The position numbers were made by a program, and so were the translations under genes. From the NCBI RefSeq assembly GCF_023509525.1, contig NZ_JAKNCJ010000002.1, positions 372,001 to 436,000 of the forward strand: a stretch of 64,000 nt of DNA, in the 5' to 3' direction. Below the pieces are notes generated by a model. The model did not search any database. It was not told the origin of the DNA and worked only from the letters and a program-made list of their open reading frames with translations. The DNA is from Brachybacterium equifaecis (GTDB lineage Bacteria; Actinomycetota; Actinomycetes; Actinomycetales; Dermabacteraceae). Positions within the stretch are counted from its first letter, which is position 1; every line of letters begins with the position of its first letter. This document shows positions 43,836 through 52,204 of this stretch, one piece after another.

Positions 43836-43916
43836 CGGTCCTCTCCCGCAGGCCGCAGATGACAGCGGATGAACTGCTGTGAAGCCCTGACCTGGAATTC
43901 TTGAGATACTTCCGGG

Positions 43917-44756
43917 GTGAAGCCTCTCGTCCTGCAATCAGATTTCGGCCTCGACGACGGCGCGGTGAGCGCGATGCACGGCGTCGCTGTCGGCGTCGAT
44001 GATCGCCTCCGCGTCCACGACCTCACCCACAACATCCCTCCCTACGACATCTGGGAGGGCTCCTACCGGCTCGCCCAGGTCGTCTCGTACTGGCCCGAGG
44101 GCACCGTCTTCGTCTCCGTGGTCGATCCGGGCGTCGGCTCGGACCGCCTCAGCGTGGTCGCCCGCACCGCGACCGGGCACTTCATCGTCACCCCTGACAA
44201 CGGCACCCTCACGCACCTCGCCGCGATCTTCGGCATCGTCGAGCTGCGCGAGATCGACGAGGAGACCAACCGCCGTGAGGGCTCGCAGGAGTCCTACACC
44301 TTCCACGGCCGCGACATCTACGCCTACACGGGCGCGCGCCTGGCCGCGGGGATCATCGACTACGCGCAGGTCGGCCCGTCGGTCGCCCTGGAGCGCATGG
44401 TCTCCCTGCCCGTCGCCGCTCCCGCGCTCGAGCACGGCGCGGTGGCCGGCACGATCGATGCGCTGGACGTCCGCTACGGGTCCCTGTGGACCTCGATCCC
44501 CCGCGAGCTGTTCCTCGAGCTCGGCGCCCAGCACGGCGACCGCTTCGTCGTGCGCGTCGAGCACGCCGGCAGTCCCGTGCACTCCTCGCAGATGGTCTAC
44601 GCCCGCAGCTTCGCGGCCGTGGAGGTCGGCGAGTCCCTGCTGTACGTGAACTCCCTGGACCGCATGGCCGTCGCGATCAACCGCGGCTCCTACGCTCGTG
44701 CGTTCTCCCTGGGCACCGGGCCGTCGTGGAAGATCTCGATCCGCCCGGCCGACTGA
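43917..44756 (+). CDS. SAM hydrolase (S-adenosylmethionine hydroxide adenosyltransferase, DUF62)
   Basis: This 279-residue protein has the family motifs LQSDFGLDDGAVSAM, the THNIPPYDIWEG motif and SVVDPGVGS, then TPDNGTLT and FHGRDIYA. The family cleaves S-adenosylmethionine to adenosine and methionine using water. It sits 63 nt upstream of a complete ECF importer on the same strand, which suggests a joint role in salvage of SAM-derived or purine/methionine-like compounds. The start is GTG with a GATACT hexamer about 7 nt upstream, so the message may be leaderless. Confidence 0.92.
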   Translation: MKPLVLQSDFGLDDGAVSAMHGVAVGVDDRLRVHDLTHNIPPYDIWEGSYRLAQVVSYWPEGTVFVSVVDPGVGSDRLSVVARTATGHFIVTPDNGTLTHLAAIFGIVELREIDEETNRREGSQESYTFHGRDIYAYTGARLAAGIIDYAQVGPSVALERMVSLPVAAPALEHGAVAGTIDALDVRYGSLWTSIPRELFLELGAQHGDRFVVRVEHAGSPVHSSQMVYARSFAAVEVGESLLYVNSLDRMAVAINRGSYARAFSLGTGPSWKISIRPAD

Positions 44757-44819
44757 CCGGGCGCTCCCGCACGCCCCGCCCCTGACCTCTCATCCCCCTC
44801 TCCCACCCTCGGAGCTGAC

Positions 44820-45374
44820 ATGACCCCTCGCATCTCCCCCGTCACCCAGGTCGTCGCCATCGGCATCGGCGCGGCGCTGTTCGTCGTCCTCGGCCTCGTG
44901 CGGATCCCGACGCCGATCCCCAACACCTCGATCAACATCCAGTACGCGCTGCTGGCGGTGTTCGCGGTGCTCTACGGCCCCATCGCCGGCGCTCTCATCG
45001 GCCTGATCGGGCACATCATCCTCGACGCCGTCAGCTTCGGCAGCATCTGGCTGAGCTGGGAGATCGCCTCAGGCGTCTTCGGGCTCCTCCTCGGCTTCCT
45101 GATGCTGCGCAACCGCGTGATGGAGGGCGAGTTCGCCGGGAAGGACATCGTGCGCTTCGTCGTCGGTGTCGTGATCGCGCAGGTGGTCGCGTTCCTCGTC
45201 GTCGCGCCGCTCGGCGACATCCTCATCTACTCGGAGCCCGCCGGGAAGGTGTTCGCGCAGGGAGCCGTAGCGGCGCTGGCGAACAGCATCACGGCTTCGG
45301 TCCTCGGCGTCATCATCCTCAGCGTCTACGCCCGCACCCGCACCCGCACGGGCTCGCTGACCGTCGGCTCCTGA
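44820..45374 (+). CDS. ECF transporter substrate-binding S component (UPF0397 type)
   Basis: This 184-residue protein has six helices. VVAIGIGAALFVVLGLVRIP at the N-terminus matches the UPF0397 group of EcfS proteins and supplies the coupling Ala/Gly-rich helix 1. AVFAVLYGPIAGALIGLIGH is the second signature. The ligand is unknown. CGGAG precedes the ATG. The ATPase and T component follow directly. Confidence 0.9.
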   Translation: MTPRISPVTQVVAIGIGAALFVVLGLVRIPTPIPNTSINIQYALLAVFAVLYGPIAGALIGLIGHIILDAVSFGSIWLSWEIASGVFGLLLGFLMLRNRVMEGEFAGKDIVRFVVGVVIAQVVAFLVVAPLGDILIYSEPAGKVFAQGAVAALANSITASVLGVIILSVYARTRTRTGSLTVGS

Positions 45375-45393
45375 CCTGCGGGGCATCCCCATC

Positions 45394-47292
45394 GTGACCG
45401 ACGACGTCCTCATCGAGCTGGCCGGGTACGGCTTCCAGTACCGGGCGCAGTCCGCGCCGACCCTCCACGACATCGACCTGACGGTGCGCCGCGGGGAGAA
45501 GATCGTGATCGTCGGCGCCTCGGGATCGGGGAAGTCGACGCTGCTCAGCGTCATGAACGGGATGGTCCCCCACCGCTACCCGGGCACGGCGACCGGATCG
45601 GTGCGCGTGGGCGGCAGCGACCCGGCGCAGGTGCCGCTCGTGGAGACCTCCCGGCACGTCGGCACCGTCCTGCAGGACATCAGCGGGCAGTTCGTCGCCC
45701 TCACCGCCCGGGAGGACATCGCCTTCTCGCTCGAGAACCAGCAGGTCCCCGCAGCGGACATGCCGGCCCGGGTGCAGCGAGCGGCCGCGCTCGTCGACAT
45801 CGAGGACCACCTCGATGCCGCCCCGCACGCGCTCTCCGGAGGACAGAAGCAGCGGGTCGCGATCGCCGGCGTGCTCGTGGACGACGTCGACGTGCTCCTG
45901 TTCGACGAGCCGCTGGCCATGCTCGACCCCGCCTCGGGCCGCACCGCGATCGAGCTCATCGACACCCTGAACCGCGAGCACGGCACCACGATCGTGATGG
46001 TCGAGCACCGCCTCGAGGACGTCCTGCACCGGGACGTGGACCGGATCGTGCTGATGGAGGGCGGGCGGATCATCGCCGACGCCCCGCCCGGAGAGGTCAT
46101 CGCCTCCGGCCTGCTGGAGGCCGCCGGGATCCGCCCGCCCCTGCACGTCGCGGCGCTCGCCTACGCCGGCGCGCCCGTCGCCGCCTATCAGCGCCCCGGC
46201 AGCGCGGAGACGATCGCGCTCACCGACGCCCAGATCGCCGCCGTGCGGAACTGGGCGGGCGGGCGCGACGCGGCGGAGCGCTCCTCAGAGCAGCCGGGGG
46301 CAGGCGCCGGATCCGCTGCGGGCGGCCCTCGCGCGTCGGCCGTTCCCGCCCCGGCCCCCGAGGCCCCTGTGGTCCCCGAGGTCGATGGGCCGACGGTCCT
46401 CGCCCTCGAGGACGTCGGCGTCGTCCTCGGCGCGAGCCGCACGAGCCCCGGAGAGCGCGTCCTGCACGGCGTCAGCACCCGGGTGCGGCGCGGCGAGATG
46501 ATCGGGATCCTCGGCTCCAACGGGGCCGGGAAGTCGACGCTCGCACGCACGGTCTGCGGCTTCGTCCCGCACAGCACCGGCCGGATCCTCCTGGACGGGG
46601 CCGACGCGTCGGCCTGGCCGATCGCCCAGCGCGGCGAGCGGGTCGGCTTCGTGCTGCAGGAGCCCGGGCAGATGATCTCCAAGCCCCTGATCGCCGAGGA
46701 GATCGCGCTCGGCCTCGAGGCGCGCGGCCTCTCGGAAGCGGAGATCGCCGAGCGCACCGAGCGGGTTCTCGAGGTGTGCGGGCTCGCTCCGTTCCGCACC
46801 TGGCCCGTCTCGGCGCTCAGCCACGGACAGAAGAAGCGCCTCACGATCGCCTCCGTCCTCGCGCTCGAGCCCGAGGTGCTGATCCTCGACGAGCCGACCG
46901 CCGGGCAGGACTTCGCGCACTACACGGAGTTCATGGACTTCCTGGCCTCGGTGAACGCGGGCGGCACGACCGTCCTGCTCATCACCCACGACATGCACCT
47001 GGCGCTGGAGTACACCGACCGGGTGCTCGTGGTCTCGGGCGGGCAGATCATCGCCGACGCTTCCCCGGCCGACGTCCTCACCGATCGCGAGATCACCCGG
47101 CGCGCAGACCTCGTGACGACCGGACTGCACACCTTGGCCGAGCGGTGCGGACTCCCGGAGCCGGCTCGGCTCGTGCGCCGCTTCGTGGAGGTCGATCGGC
47201 AGGTGCGCGCGGAGCGCAGCGCGAGCGCTCAGCAGCGCGATGGCGCGCAGCGGGCCGACGGGGCCGACGGCGCGAACGGAGGCCCCGCATGA
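45394..47292 (+). CDS. ECF transporter ATPase with two fused ABC domains
   Basis: This 632-residue protein carries both ATPase modules of an ECF transporter. Domain 1 (about 1-240) has GASGSGKST, LSGGQKQR and LLFDEPLAMLDP. Domain 2 (about 325-590) has GSNGAGKST, LSHGQKKR and LILDEPTAGQDF. The second signature begins LSHGQ rather than LSGGQ, as is common in ECF proteins. An Ala/Pro linker joins the halves. The start is GTG. The stop overlaps the T-component start by 4 nt. Confidence 0.94.
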   Translation: MTDDVLIELAGYGFQYRAQSAPTLHDIDLTVRRGEKIVIVGASGSGKSTLLSVMNGMVPHRYPGTATGSVRVGGSDPAQVPLVETSRHVGTVLQDISGQFVALTAREDIAFSLENQQVPAADMPARVQRAAALVDIEDHLDAAPHALSGGQKQRVAIAGVLVDDVDVLLFDEPLAMLDPASGRTAIELIDTLNREHGTTIVMVEHRLEDVLHRDVDRIVLMEGGRIIADAPPGEVIASGLLEAAGIRPPLHVAALAYAGAPVAAYQRPGSAETIALTDAQIAAVRNWAGGRDAAERSSEQPGAGAGSAAGGPRASAVPAPAPEAPVVPEVDGPTVLALEDVGVVLGASRTSPGERVLHGVSTRVRRGEMIGILGSNGAGKSTLARTVCGFVPHSTGRILLDGADASAWPIAQRGERVGFVLQEPGQMISKPLIAEEIALGLEARGLSEAEIAERTERVLEVCGLAPFRTWPVSALSHGQKKRLTIASVLALEPEVLILDEPTAGQDFAHYTEFMDFLASVNAGGTTVLLITHDMHLALEYTDRVLVVSGGQIIADASPADVLTDREITRRADLVTTGLHTLAERCGLPEPARLVRRFVEVDRQVRAERSASAQQRDGAQRADGADGANGGPA

Positions 47293-48119
47293 GCACTCCC
47301 CTGCTGGGCTACGTCGATCGCCCCGGGCCCCTGCATACCCTCACCGGCACCGCGAAGCTCGTGCTCGTCATCGGGATCGTCGGCGCCGCGATGATCAGCT
47401 TCGATGCGCGCTTCCTCGCGGCCCTCGCGGTCGCCTCGATCGTGCTGTGGGCGGCCTCGCGGATCCGCCCGGGGGACCTCGCGGTGGTGCTGTGGATCGT
47501 CGGCACGTTCATGGTGCTGAACAACCTGCTGATCTTCGCCTTCGCGCCCGGCTACGGCACCGACCTCTTCGGCACGCGCCACGTGCTGATCGACGGGCCG
47601 GGGCGCTGGGACCTCACGAGCGAGCAGCTGTTCTACCAGGCTGTCGTCACGCTCAAGTACTTCGCGGTGATGCCCGCGATGCTCCTGTTCATCACGACCA
47701 CCCGTCCGCCCGAGTTCGCCTCCTCGCTGAGCCGCATCGGCGTGCCGTACCGCGTCTCGTACTCGGTGAGCCTCGCCCTGCGGTACATCCCGGATGTGCA
47801 GCGCGACTTCCGCACGATCTCCCAGGCGCAGCAGGCCCGGGGACTCGACACCTCGAAGCGCCAGCGGCTGGGAGTGCGGATCCGGAACCTCGTGAGCGTG
47901 CTGCTGCCGCTGCTGCTGGGGGCGCTGGAGCGGATCGAGACCGTCTCCAGCGCCATGGAGCTGCGCGGGTTCGGCCGCGAGAAGCGGCGCACCTGGTTCG
48001 ACGAGCGCCCCTTCCGCGCGCGGGACCTGGTGGTCATCGCGGTGGCAGCGCTGCTGGTGGCGGGGGCGATCGCCCTGGTGGTGCTGAACGGCGGCCGCTA
48101 CTGGAACCCGTTCGCCTGA
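47289..48119 (+). CDS. ECF transporter transmembrane T component
   Basis: This 276-residue protein has about five predicted helices. The cytoplasmic coupling helices carry the two short Arg motifs typical of EcfT: ISQAQQARGLD and SSAMELRGFG. It links the S component to the ATPase. The ATG overlaps the ATPase stop (ATGA), and the ORF reading upstream in this frame is spurious. Confidence 0.93.
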   Translation: MSTPLLGYVDRPGPLHTLTGTAKLVLVIGIVGAAMISFDARFLAALAVASIVLWAASRIRPGDLAVVLWIVGTFMVLNNLLIFAFAPGYGTDLFGTRHVLIDGPGRWDLTSEQLFYQAVVTLKYFAVMPAMLLFITTTRPPEFASSLSRIGVPYRVSYSVSLALRYIPDVQRDFRTISQAQQARGLDTSKRQRLGVRIRNLVSVLLPLLLGALERIETVSSAMELRGFGREKRRTWFDERPFRARDLVVIAVAALLVAGAIALVVLNGGRYWNPFA

Positions 48120-48274
48120 CTCTTCCGAGAGCCCGCTGAGAGCAGGTCCCAGGCACGCTGGGCGTCGGCCTTCGAGGCTGGGAGCGGCACCAGTGATCTG
48201 CGCTACTCTCCCTGCATCAGCACCCGCGGCGCCCGCCCGGCTCGCGGACGACACAACCTGAGGAGACGAAGACG

Positions 48275-49003
48275 ATGACTCAGCCCGGCGACTACGCAGG
48301 CAAGATCGCACCCCACGACCCCACTCTCCCGGACTCCCAGCGCGCGGATCTGGACGGCGACGGCTTCATCGCCCCGAACCCGCTCGGCGGCGATGATGAC
48401 GTCCGCGACCGCGACGGCGACGGCCTGCTCGACGGCGATCGCGAGCGCACGACGGACGGCGCGCTTCCGCCGTCGGAGGAGGACGAGGACGGCCGAGGCC
48501 GCACCAGCCCCCGCCCCGAGGAGAACCCCGACATCATCTCCCTCGACGAGCAGAACGTCGCCGTCGGCACGGGCGCCACCGGTGCGGGAGCGGCCGGAGC
48601 TGCGGGAACCGTCCACCAGGGCGAGCAGGGCTCCTGCAACTGCCCCGGCGACTGCGGCTGCGATCACGGCGCCGGCGTCTGCGCGTGCGAGGAGGGCCCG
48701 GCGGCCTGCACCTGCGACCACGGATCCGCGTCGGACCGCTCCCTCGATCACGGCCAGACCCACCGCCGCGATGTCGAGACCGAGGGTGCGACCCCGCTGG
48801 CAGCGGCCACCCCGGTGAGCAGCGCCGACGACGGCGTGTACGCGCCGAACGGCGGCTACGGCACCGAGGCGGCACCTGTCGACCGCACCGATGACCTCGA
48901 TGCGCAGACCACCGGCACGCTCGATGCGGGCCGCGTGAACGAGGGACCGGGCCTGACGGGCGGCACCGGCTTCGGCCCCGCCCATTCCGACGACGTGCGC
49001 TGA
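48275..49003 (+). CDS. Metallothionein-like Cys-cluster protein with EF-hand-like loops
   Basis: This 242-residue acidic protein has no signal peptide. Near the N-terminus are DLDGDGFIAPN and DRDGDGLLDGD, calcium-loop-like motifs. Between Cys121 and Cys147 lie eight cysteines arranged as four C-x-C pairs, in two units that each end in C-x-C-D-H-G (spacing 3 and 6 residues). This is reminiscent of metallothionein. The rest is Asp/Gly/Thr-rich and probably disordered. No family is recognised. A strong terminator follows. Binding of zinc, copper or cadmium is an inference from the Cys pattern. Confidence 0.75.
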   Translation: MTQPGDYAGKIAPHDPTLPDSQRADLDGDGFIAPNPLGGDDDVRDRDGDGLLDGDRERTTDGALPPSEEDEDGRGRTSPRPEENPDIISLDEQNVAVGTGATGAGAAGAAGTVHQGEQGSCNCPGDCGCDHGAGVCACEEGPAACTCDHGSASDRSLDHGQTHRRDVETEGATPLAAATPVSSADDGVYAPNGGYGTEAAPVDRTDDLDAQTTGTLDAGRVNEGPGLTGGTGFGPAHSDDVR

Positions 49004-49041
49004 CTCAGCCTCACGCCCCGGCAGCGGTCGGGATGATCGGC

Positions 49042-49079
49042 CGACGGGCCGGGACGGCACGCTCCGTCCCGGCCCGTCG
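49042..49079 (+). terminator. Intrinsic terminator after the Cys-cluster gene
   Basis: Perfect 16-bp arms (CGACGGGCCGGGACGG and its complement) flank a 6-base loop CACGCT, 38 bp past the stop. Confidence 0.87.
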
Positions 49080-49163
49080 CACCGCGATCAGAGCCCTGAT
49101 CTCCTAAGGCCGAACAGCCGCTGGCCCCACCTCCAGCCCCGGCCCCTTCCCCAGGAGCGGATC

Positions 49164-49760
49164 ATGCGCATCCTCGAGCCCGCCCCTCCTTCGAAGCGCG
49201 GCCCCGCCTCGGGCCTGCGCCCACGCGTGGTCGCAGCAGCGCTCGCCGTCCTGGTGCTCCTGCAGGGCTGCACGCTCGTCGGACACCTCGTTCCCGGCGA
49301 GCACGCTCCCGATCCGGAGGCCTGGGTGCACTACGAGGAGGTGCAGCGCTACTACCAGTCCTCTGCGCTCAGCAAGGAACCCGGGCTCTGGGCCGAGAAG
49401 TTCCCGCAGTACGCGGATGTGCCCGGCATCTGGATCGGTGGGCGCTTCACCGACCCCGGGGAGCGGGCCACGGCCCCCGTGCCCGATGACTTCTGGGAGC
49501 AGATGGTTCTGGTCGTCGGAGAGGACGAGGTTAGCCGTCTCGGGGCGGAGGCCAACGACGGTGGGAGCCCGATCGATGATGCGGCGCTGCGGGAGGACGT
49601 CGTCGGCTCGCTGGAGAGCGAGCTGCCCGCGTGCGAGAGCGGCTGGCAGTCCGTGAGCGTGACCGAGTCCGATCTCTCGACGCCGACGGGCAAGGTTCTG
49701 AACCTCGCAGTCGGCTGCCCCGGCGGGGTCCGCATCGTCATCGGCACCCATAGCCAGTGA
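49164..49760 (+). CDS. Hypothetical lipoprotein
   Basis: This 198-residue protein has a basic N-terminus and a hydrophobic helix ending in lipobox L-Q-G-C (near residue 36). A small secreted domain follows, with Cys at about 152 and 186 and repeated aromatic WxxxF segments (WVHYEEVQRYYQ, then GLWAEKFPQYAD). No family is recognised. AGGAG lies 5 nt before the ATG. Base composition matches the chromosome. Confidence 0.8.
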   Translation: MRILEPAPPSKRGPASGLRPRVVAAALAVLVLLQGCTLVGHLVPGEHAPDPEAWVHYEEVQRYYQSSALSKEPGLWAEKFPQYADVPGIWIGGRFTDPGERATAPVPDDFWEQMVLVVGEDEVSRLGAEANDGGSPIDDAALREDVVGSLESELPACESGWQSVSVTESDLSTPTGKVLNLAVGCPGGVRIVIGTHSQ

Positions 49761-49844
49761 CTTCCGCCCGGATCGGGCGAGCAAGGCGCGCGGGTGAGCC
49801 GCTGAAAGTAAGACGACCCCAGCGCTTACCGGTATATTCGCCGA

Positions 49845-50618
49845 ATGTGCTCAACGGACCTGTTCGACTGGATCGTCGCCATCACGGGCGCGGTGACCGC
49901 AATAGTCTCACTCTTCCTGCTGGCACAAGGGCAGCGAGATCGACAGAAGTTAAGAAAAGCTCAAGAGCGCGCGCAGGCAGAGAAGGTTCTCTTCTACTTT
50001 GAGCCTGGCGGCACGAGCGCCCCGATCGACGCCCCCTTCTGGCCGGGACGCTTTCTCATCATTATCAACCATGGCTCAGAAGTAATCTTGAGCGTCGCCG
50101 TCACCTTTGTCGCCAATCCTAGCGGCGAAAATTTCTCGCAATTCGGATCGCTTAAGCAACTTCACCACATACGCCGTCGCGACATCGACGACGGAATGAT
50201 CGTATCACCCCTGAAATCGCTTAGAGTTGGCGTCGAGGTCGGATACTTCCCGGAGCCGGGAGTCGGGGGAGATTTTGCCATCGTAGAGTTCACCGACTCG
50301 TCCGGACGCAGGTGGCGACGCAGAACAGACACATTTGAGCTGGAACTCATCCGGCCCGGGTGGGAAAACCGGCGGAAGCCAACCGTCATTCAACGAGTTT
50401 GGCAAAATAGCGGCTGGCTCGGCTCACAAGTACATCTTTTCATGCAGGCTTGGGCGCGACGCTCCTTTAGTCGACATCCGGAGCGTGTGCCCACTGCGGT
50501 GAAAATCACGGAATGGGCTTGGGGTCATTGGCCCATCGGGCTTAATGGAGACCCCTGGTTACTTCCGAGCGGAGAGCCCGAATCTTCCACATACGACTAC
50601 GGCATCTCCGAACACTAG
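49845..50618 (+). CDS. Hypothetical membrane-anchored protein of foreign-looking composition
   Basis: This 257-residue protein has an N-terminal helix (about 8-27, WIVAITGAVTAIVSLFLLAQG), a basic coil (QRDRQKLRKAQERAQAEK) and a soluble beta-rich domain. No family is recognised. The DNA is visibly less GC-rich than its surroundings and uses codons rare here (TTA, AGA, AAA, ATA, ATT, CTT). No ribosome site is seen; TATATT lies 6-7 bp before the ATG, suggesting leaderless transcription. It is probably horizontally acquired, perhaps part of a defence or phage-derived remnant. Confidence 0.75.
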   Translation: MCSTDLFDWIVAITGAVTAIVSLFLLAQGQRDRQKLRKAQERAQAEKVLFYFEPGGTSAPIDAPFWPGRFLIIINHGSEVILSVAVTFVANPSGENFSQFGSLKQLHHIRRRDIDDGMIVSPLKSLRVGVEVGYFPEPGVGGDFAIVEFTDSSGRRWRRRTDTFELELIRPGWENRRKPTVIQRVWQNSGWLGSQVHLFMQAWARRSFSRHPERVPTAVKITEWAWGHWPIGLNGDPWLLPSGEPESSTYDYGISEH

Positions 50619-50723
50619 GGGTGCGACCAGGGTGGCCAGATCTGTCTAATCAATCAGGTCAAGGCTTAGAAGGCCACACATCGGCTGATTCAGATGAAGA
50701 TTGCCATCCGTAAGCGACCTGCA

Positions 50724-51164
50724 TCAGGCGAACCCGAGGCCACGCGTCTCCGCGGCCAGCGCATCCGCTGCAGCCGTGCGACGGGCGTCGCCCTCCTCCA
50801 TGTAGCGGACCAGGGAGGCGGTCTTCACCCTGCGATGGGTGCCGACCATGCGGTAGTCGATCTGCCCTGAGTCGAGGAGACCGATCAGGAAGGGTCGCGA
50901 CACGTTCAGTGTGTCGGCGGCCTGCTGAGTCGTCAGCTCCGCCTGGACCGGGAGCACAGTCACTCCTGTGCCGTGCGCGAAGCTGTCCAGCACTTGGGCC
51001 AGGGCGGCCAGCGCAGAGCGCGGGACCTCCACCTCGAGCGACTGCACGGACAGTCGCAGTCGCACCGGACCTTCGGCATCGAGCGCAGCATCGAGTTCGC
51101 GAAGCGCCGACTTCGCCAGCCGTGCATCGGCCGGCTCGGGGATCATCGTCGTGATCGCACTCAT
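50724..51164 (-). CDS. Orphan HTH antitoxin-like protein
   Basis: This 146-residue protein has a helical N-terminal part with VRLRLSVQSLEVEVP and a C-terminal excisionase/MerR-like helix-turn-helix (ELTTQQAADTLNVSRPFLIGLLD, then a GTHRRVKTASLVRYM wing). This is the layout of antitoxins paired with PIN toxins. No toxin gene follows; after the stop only short fragments exist before the convergent foreign gene. AAGGA lies 10 nt before the ATG at 51164. Confidence 0.8.
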   Translation of the reverse strand: MSAITTMIPEPADARLAKSALRELDAALDAEGPVRLRLSVQSLEVEVPRSALAALAQVLDSFAHGTGVTVLPVQAELTTQQAADTLNVSRPFLIGLLDSGQIDYRMVGTHRRVKTASLVRYMEEGDARRTAAADALAAETRGLGFA

Positions 51165-51181
51165 CTGCCCATCCTTCTGTT

Positions 51182-51217
51182 CGCAGTATCCGCAGTGTCC
51201 GCAGCAACCGCAACAAG
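51182..51217 (-). repeat. 9-bp tandem repeat in the antitoxin leader
   Basis: Four units of CGCARNANN (CGCAGTATC, CGCAGTGTC, CGCAGCAAC, CGCAACAAG) lie between the antitoxin start and a candidate -10 (TACACT, minus strand). They are in the 5' untranslated part and could be operator half-sites. Confidence 0.7.
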
Positions 51218-51330
51218 TGTATCGTGCGAGCGGCATGGGACGGTTGCGCAGGCCGAGGATGCACCGAAGCGGAGGAGCGGCGAGAATCGCTCTTGACCCT
51301 CACGCGGCGTGAGGCCGGAGGGTGGAGCGC

Positions 51331-52164
51331 GTGGACGAGAGATCACCCCGCCTGAGCGGGACCAGCACCCAGAGCGATACCGAGATGACCGTCGGCCAGA
51401 CCGCCGCGGCCATCGGAATCAGCGTGCGCACCCTGCACCACTGGGACGCCATCGGACTGGTCGTGCCGAGCGCCCGCACGCACTCCGGGTACCGGCTGTA
51501 CGACAGCGCCGATGCGGCGCGCCTGCACCGGGTGCTGGTGTACCGCGAGCTGGGCTTCCCGCTCGAGCGGATCCGTCAGCTACTGGATGATCCGTGCGTC
51601 CTCGAGGGTGAGCACCTGCTCGCCCAGAGGGCGCTCCTGAACGATCGCATCGCCCGCCTGCAGCAGATGGTCTGCGCAGTGGATTCCATGATGGAGGCGA
51701 ACACGATGAACACCCCTCTGACCCCCCGCCAGCAGGCCGACGCGTTCGGCGCCGACTGGTCCGACGCCTACGCCGCCGAGGCGGAGGAGCGCTGGGGCGG
51801 GACCCCCGAATGGGAGCAGTCCGAGCGCGTGAAGGCGCAGATGACCAGCGCGGACTTCGCCCAGGCGAAGGCCGAGATGGAGGAGCTCGACGAGCGGCTC
51901 GCCGAGGCGAAGCGCCGCGGCGTCGCGCCTGGGAGCCCGGAGGCGGACGCCCTGGCCGGCGAGCACCGCGAGCGAGCCATCGGCCGCTGGTTCTCGGTGA
52001 CGCCCTCGAAGCACGCGCTCATCGCGCGCGGCTACACCGGGGATCCCCGCTTCACACGGTACTACGACGATCGGGAGCCGGGCCTCGCCGCGTGGCTGCG
52101 CGAGGTCATCGAAGCGCGGGCCGTCCGCGACGGCGTCGACCTCGAGACGATCGCCTGGGAGTGA
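51331..52164 (+). CDS. MerR-family regulator with TipAS domain
   Basis: This protein of about 277 residues starts with a MerR winged helix (TVGQTAAAIGISVRTLHHWDAIGLV, SGYRLYD). A coil containing RIARLQQMVCAVDSMM follows, then a TipAS antibiotic-binding domain (about 115-277) with SDAYAAEAEERWGGTPEWEQS. TipA binds thiopeptide drugs and activates its own promoter. GTG 51331 was chosen for its GGAGG spacing; GTG 51322 or ATG 51385 are alternatives. It is convergent with the methyltransferase gene. Confidence 0.9.
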   Translation: MDERSPRLSGTSTQSDTEMTVGQTAAAIGISVRTLHHWDAIGLVVPSARTHSGYRLYDSADAARLHRVLVYRELGFPLERIRQLLDDPCVLEGEHLLAQRALLNDRIARLQQMVCAVDSMMEANTMNTPLTPRQQADAFGADWSDAYAAEAEERWGGTPEWEQSERVKAQMTSADFAQAKAEMEELDERLAEAKRRGVAPGSPEADALAGEHRERAIGRWFSVTPSKHALIARGYTGDPRFTRYYDDREPGLAAWLREVIEARAVRDGVDLETIAWE

Positions 52165-52174
52165 GGATCCGTGG

Positions 52175-52204
52175 GGCCTGACTGCTGACATCAGCGGTCA
52201 GGCC
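52175..52204. terminator. Bidirectional terminator between TipAS and methyltransferase
   Basis: Arms of 14 bp (GGCCTGACTGCTGA against TCAGCGGTCAGGCC, one mismatch) with a two-base centre lie between the convergent stops and overlap the methyltransferase stop at 52198. Confidence 0.65.

Noticed and set aside
51165-51236. Cys-rich N-terminal extension of the antitoxin
   Set aside because: It is produced by reading the 9-bp repeats in frame. The ribosome site and likely promoter place the start at 51164.
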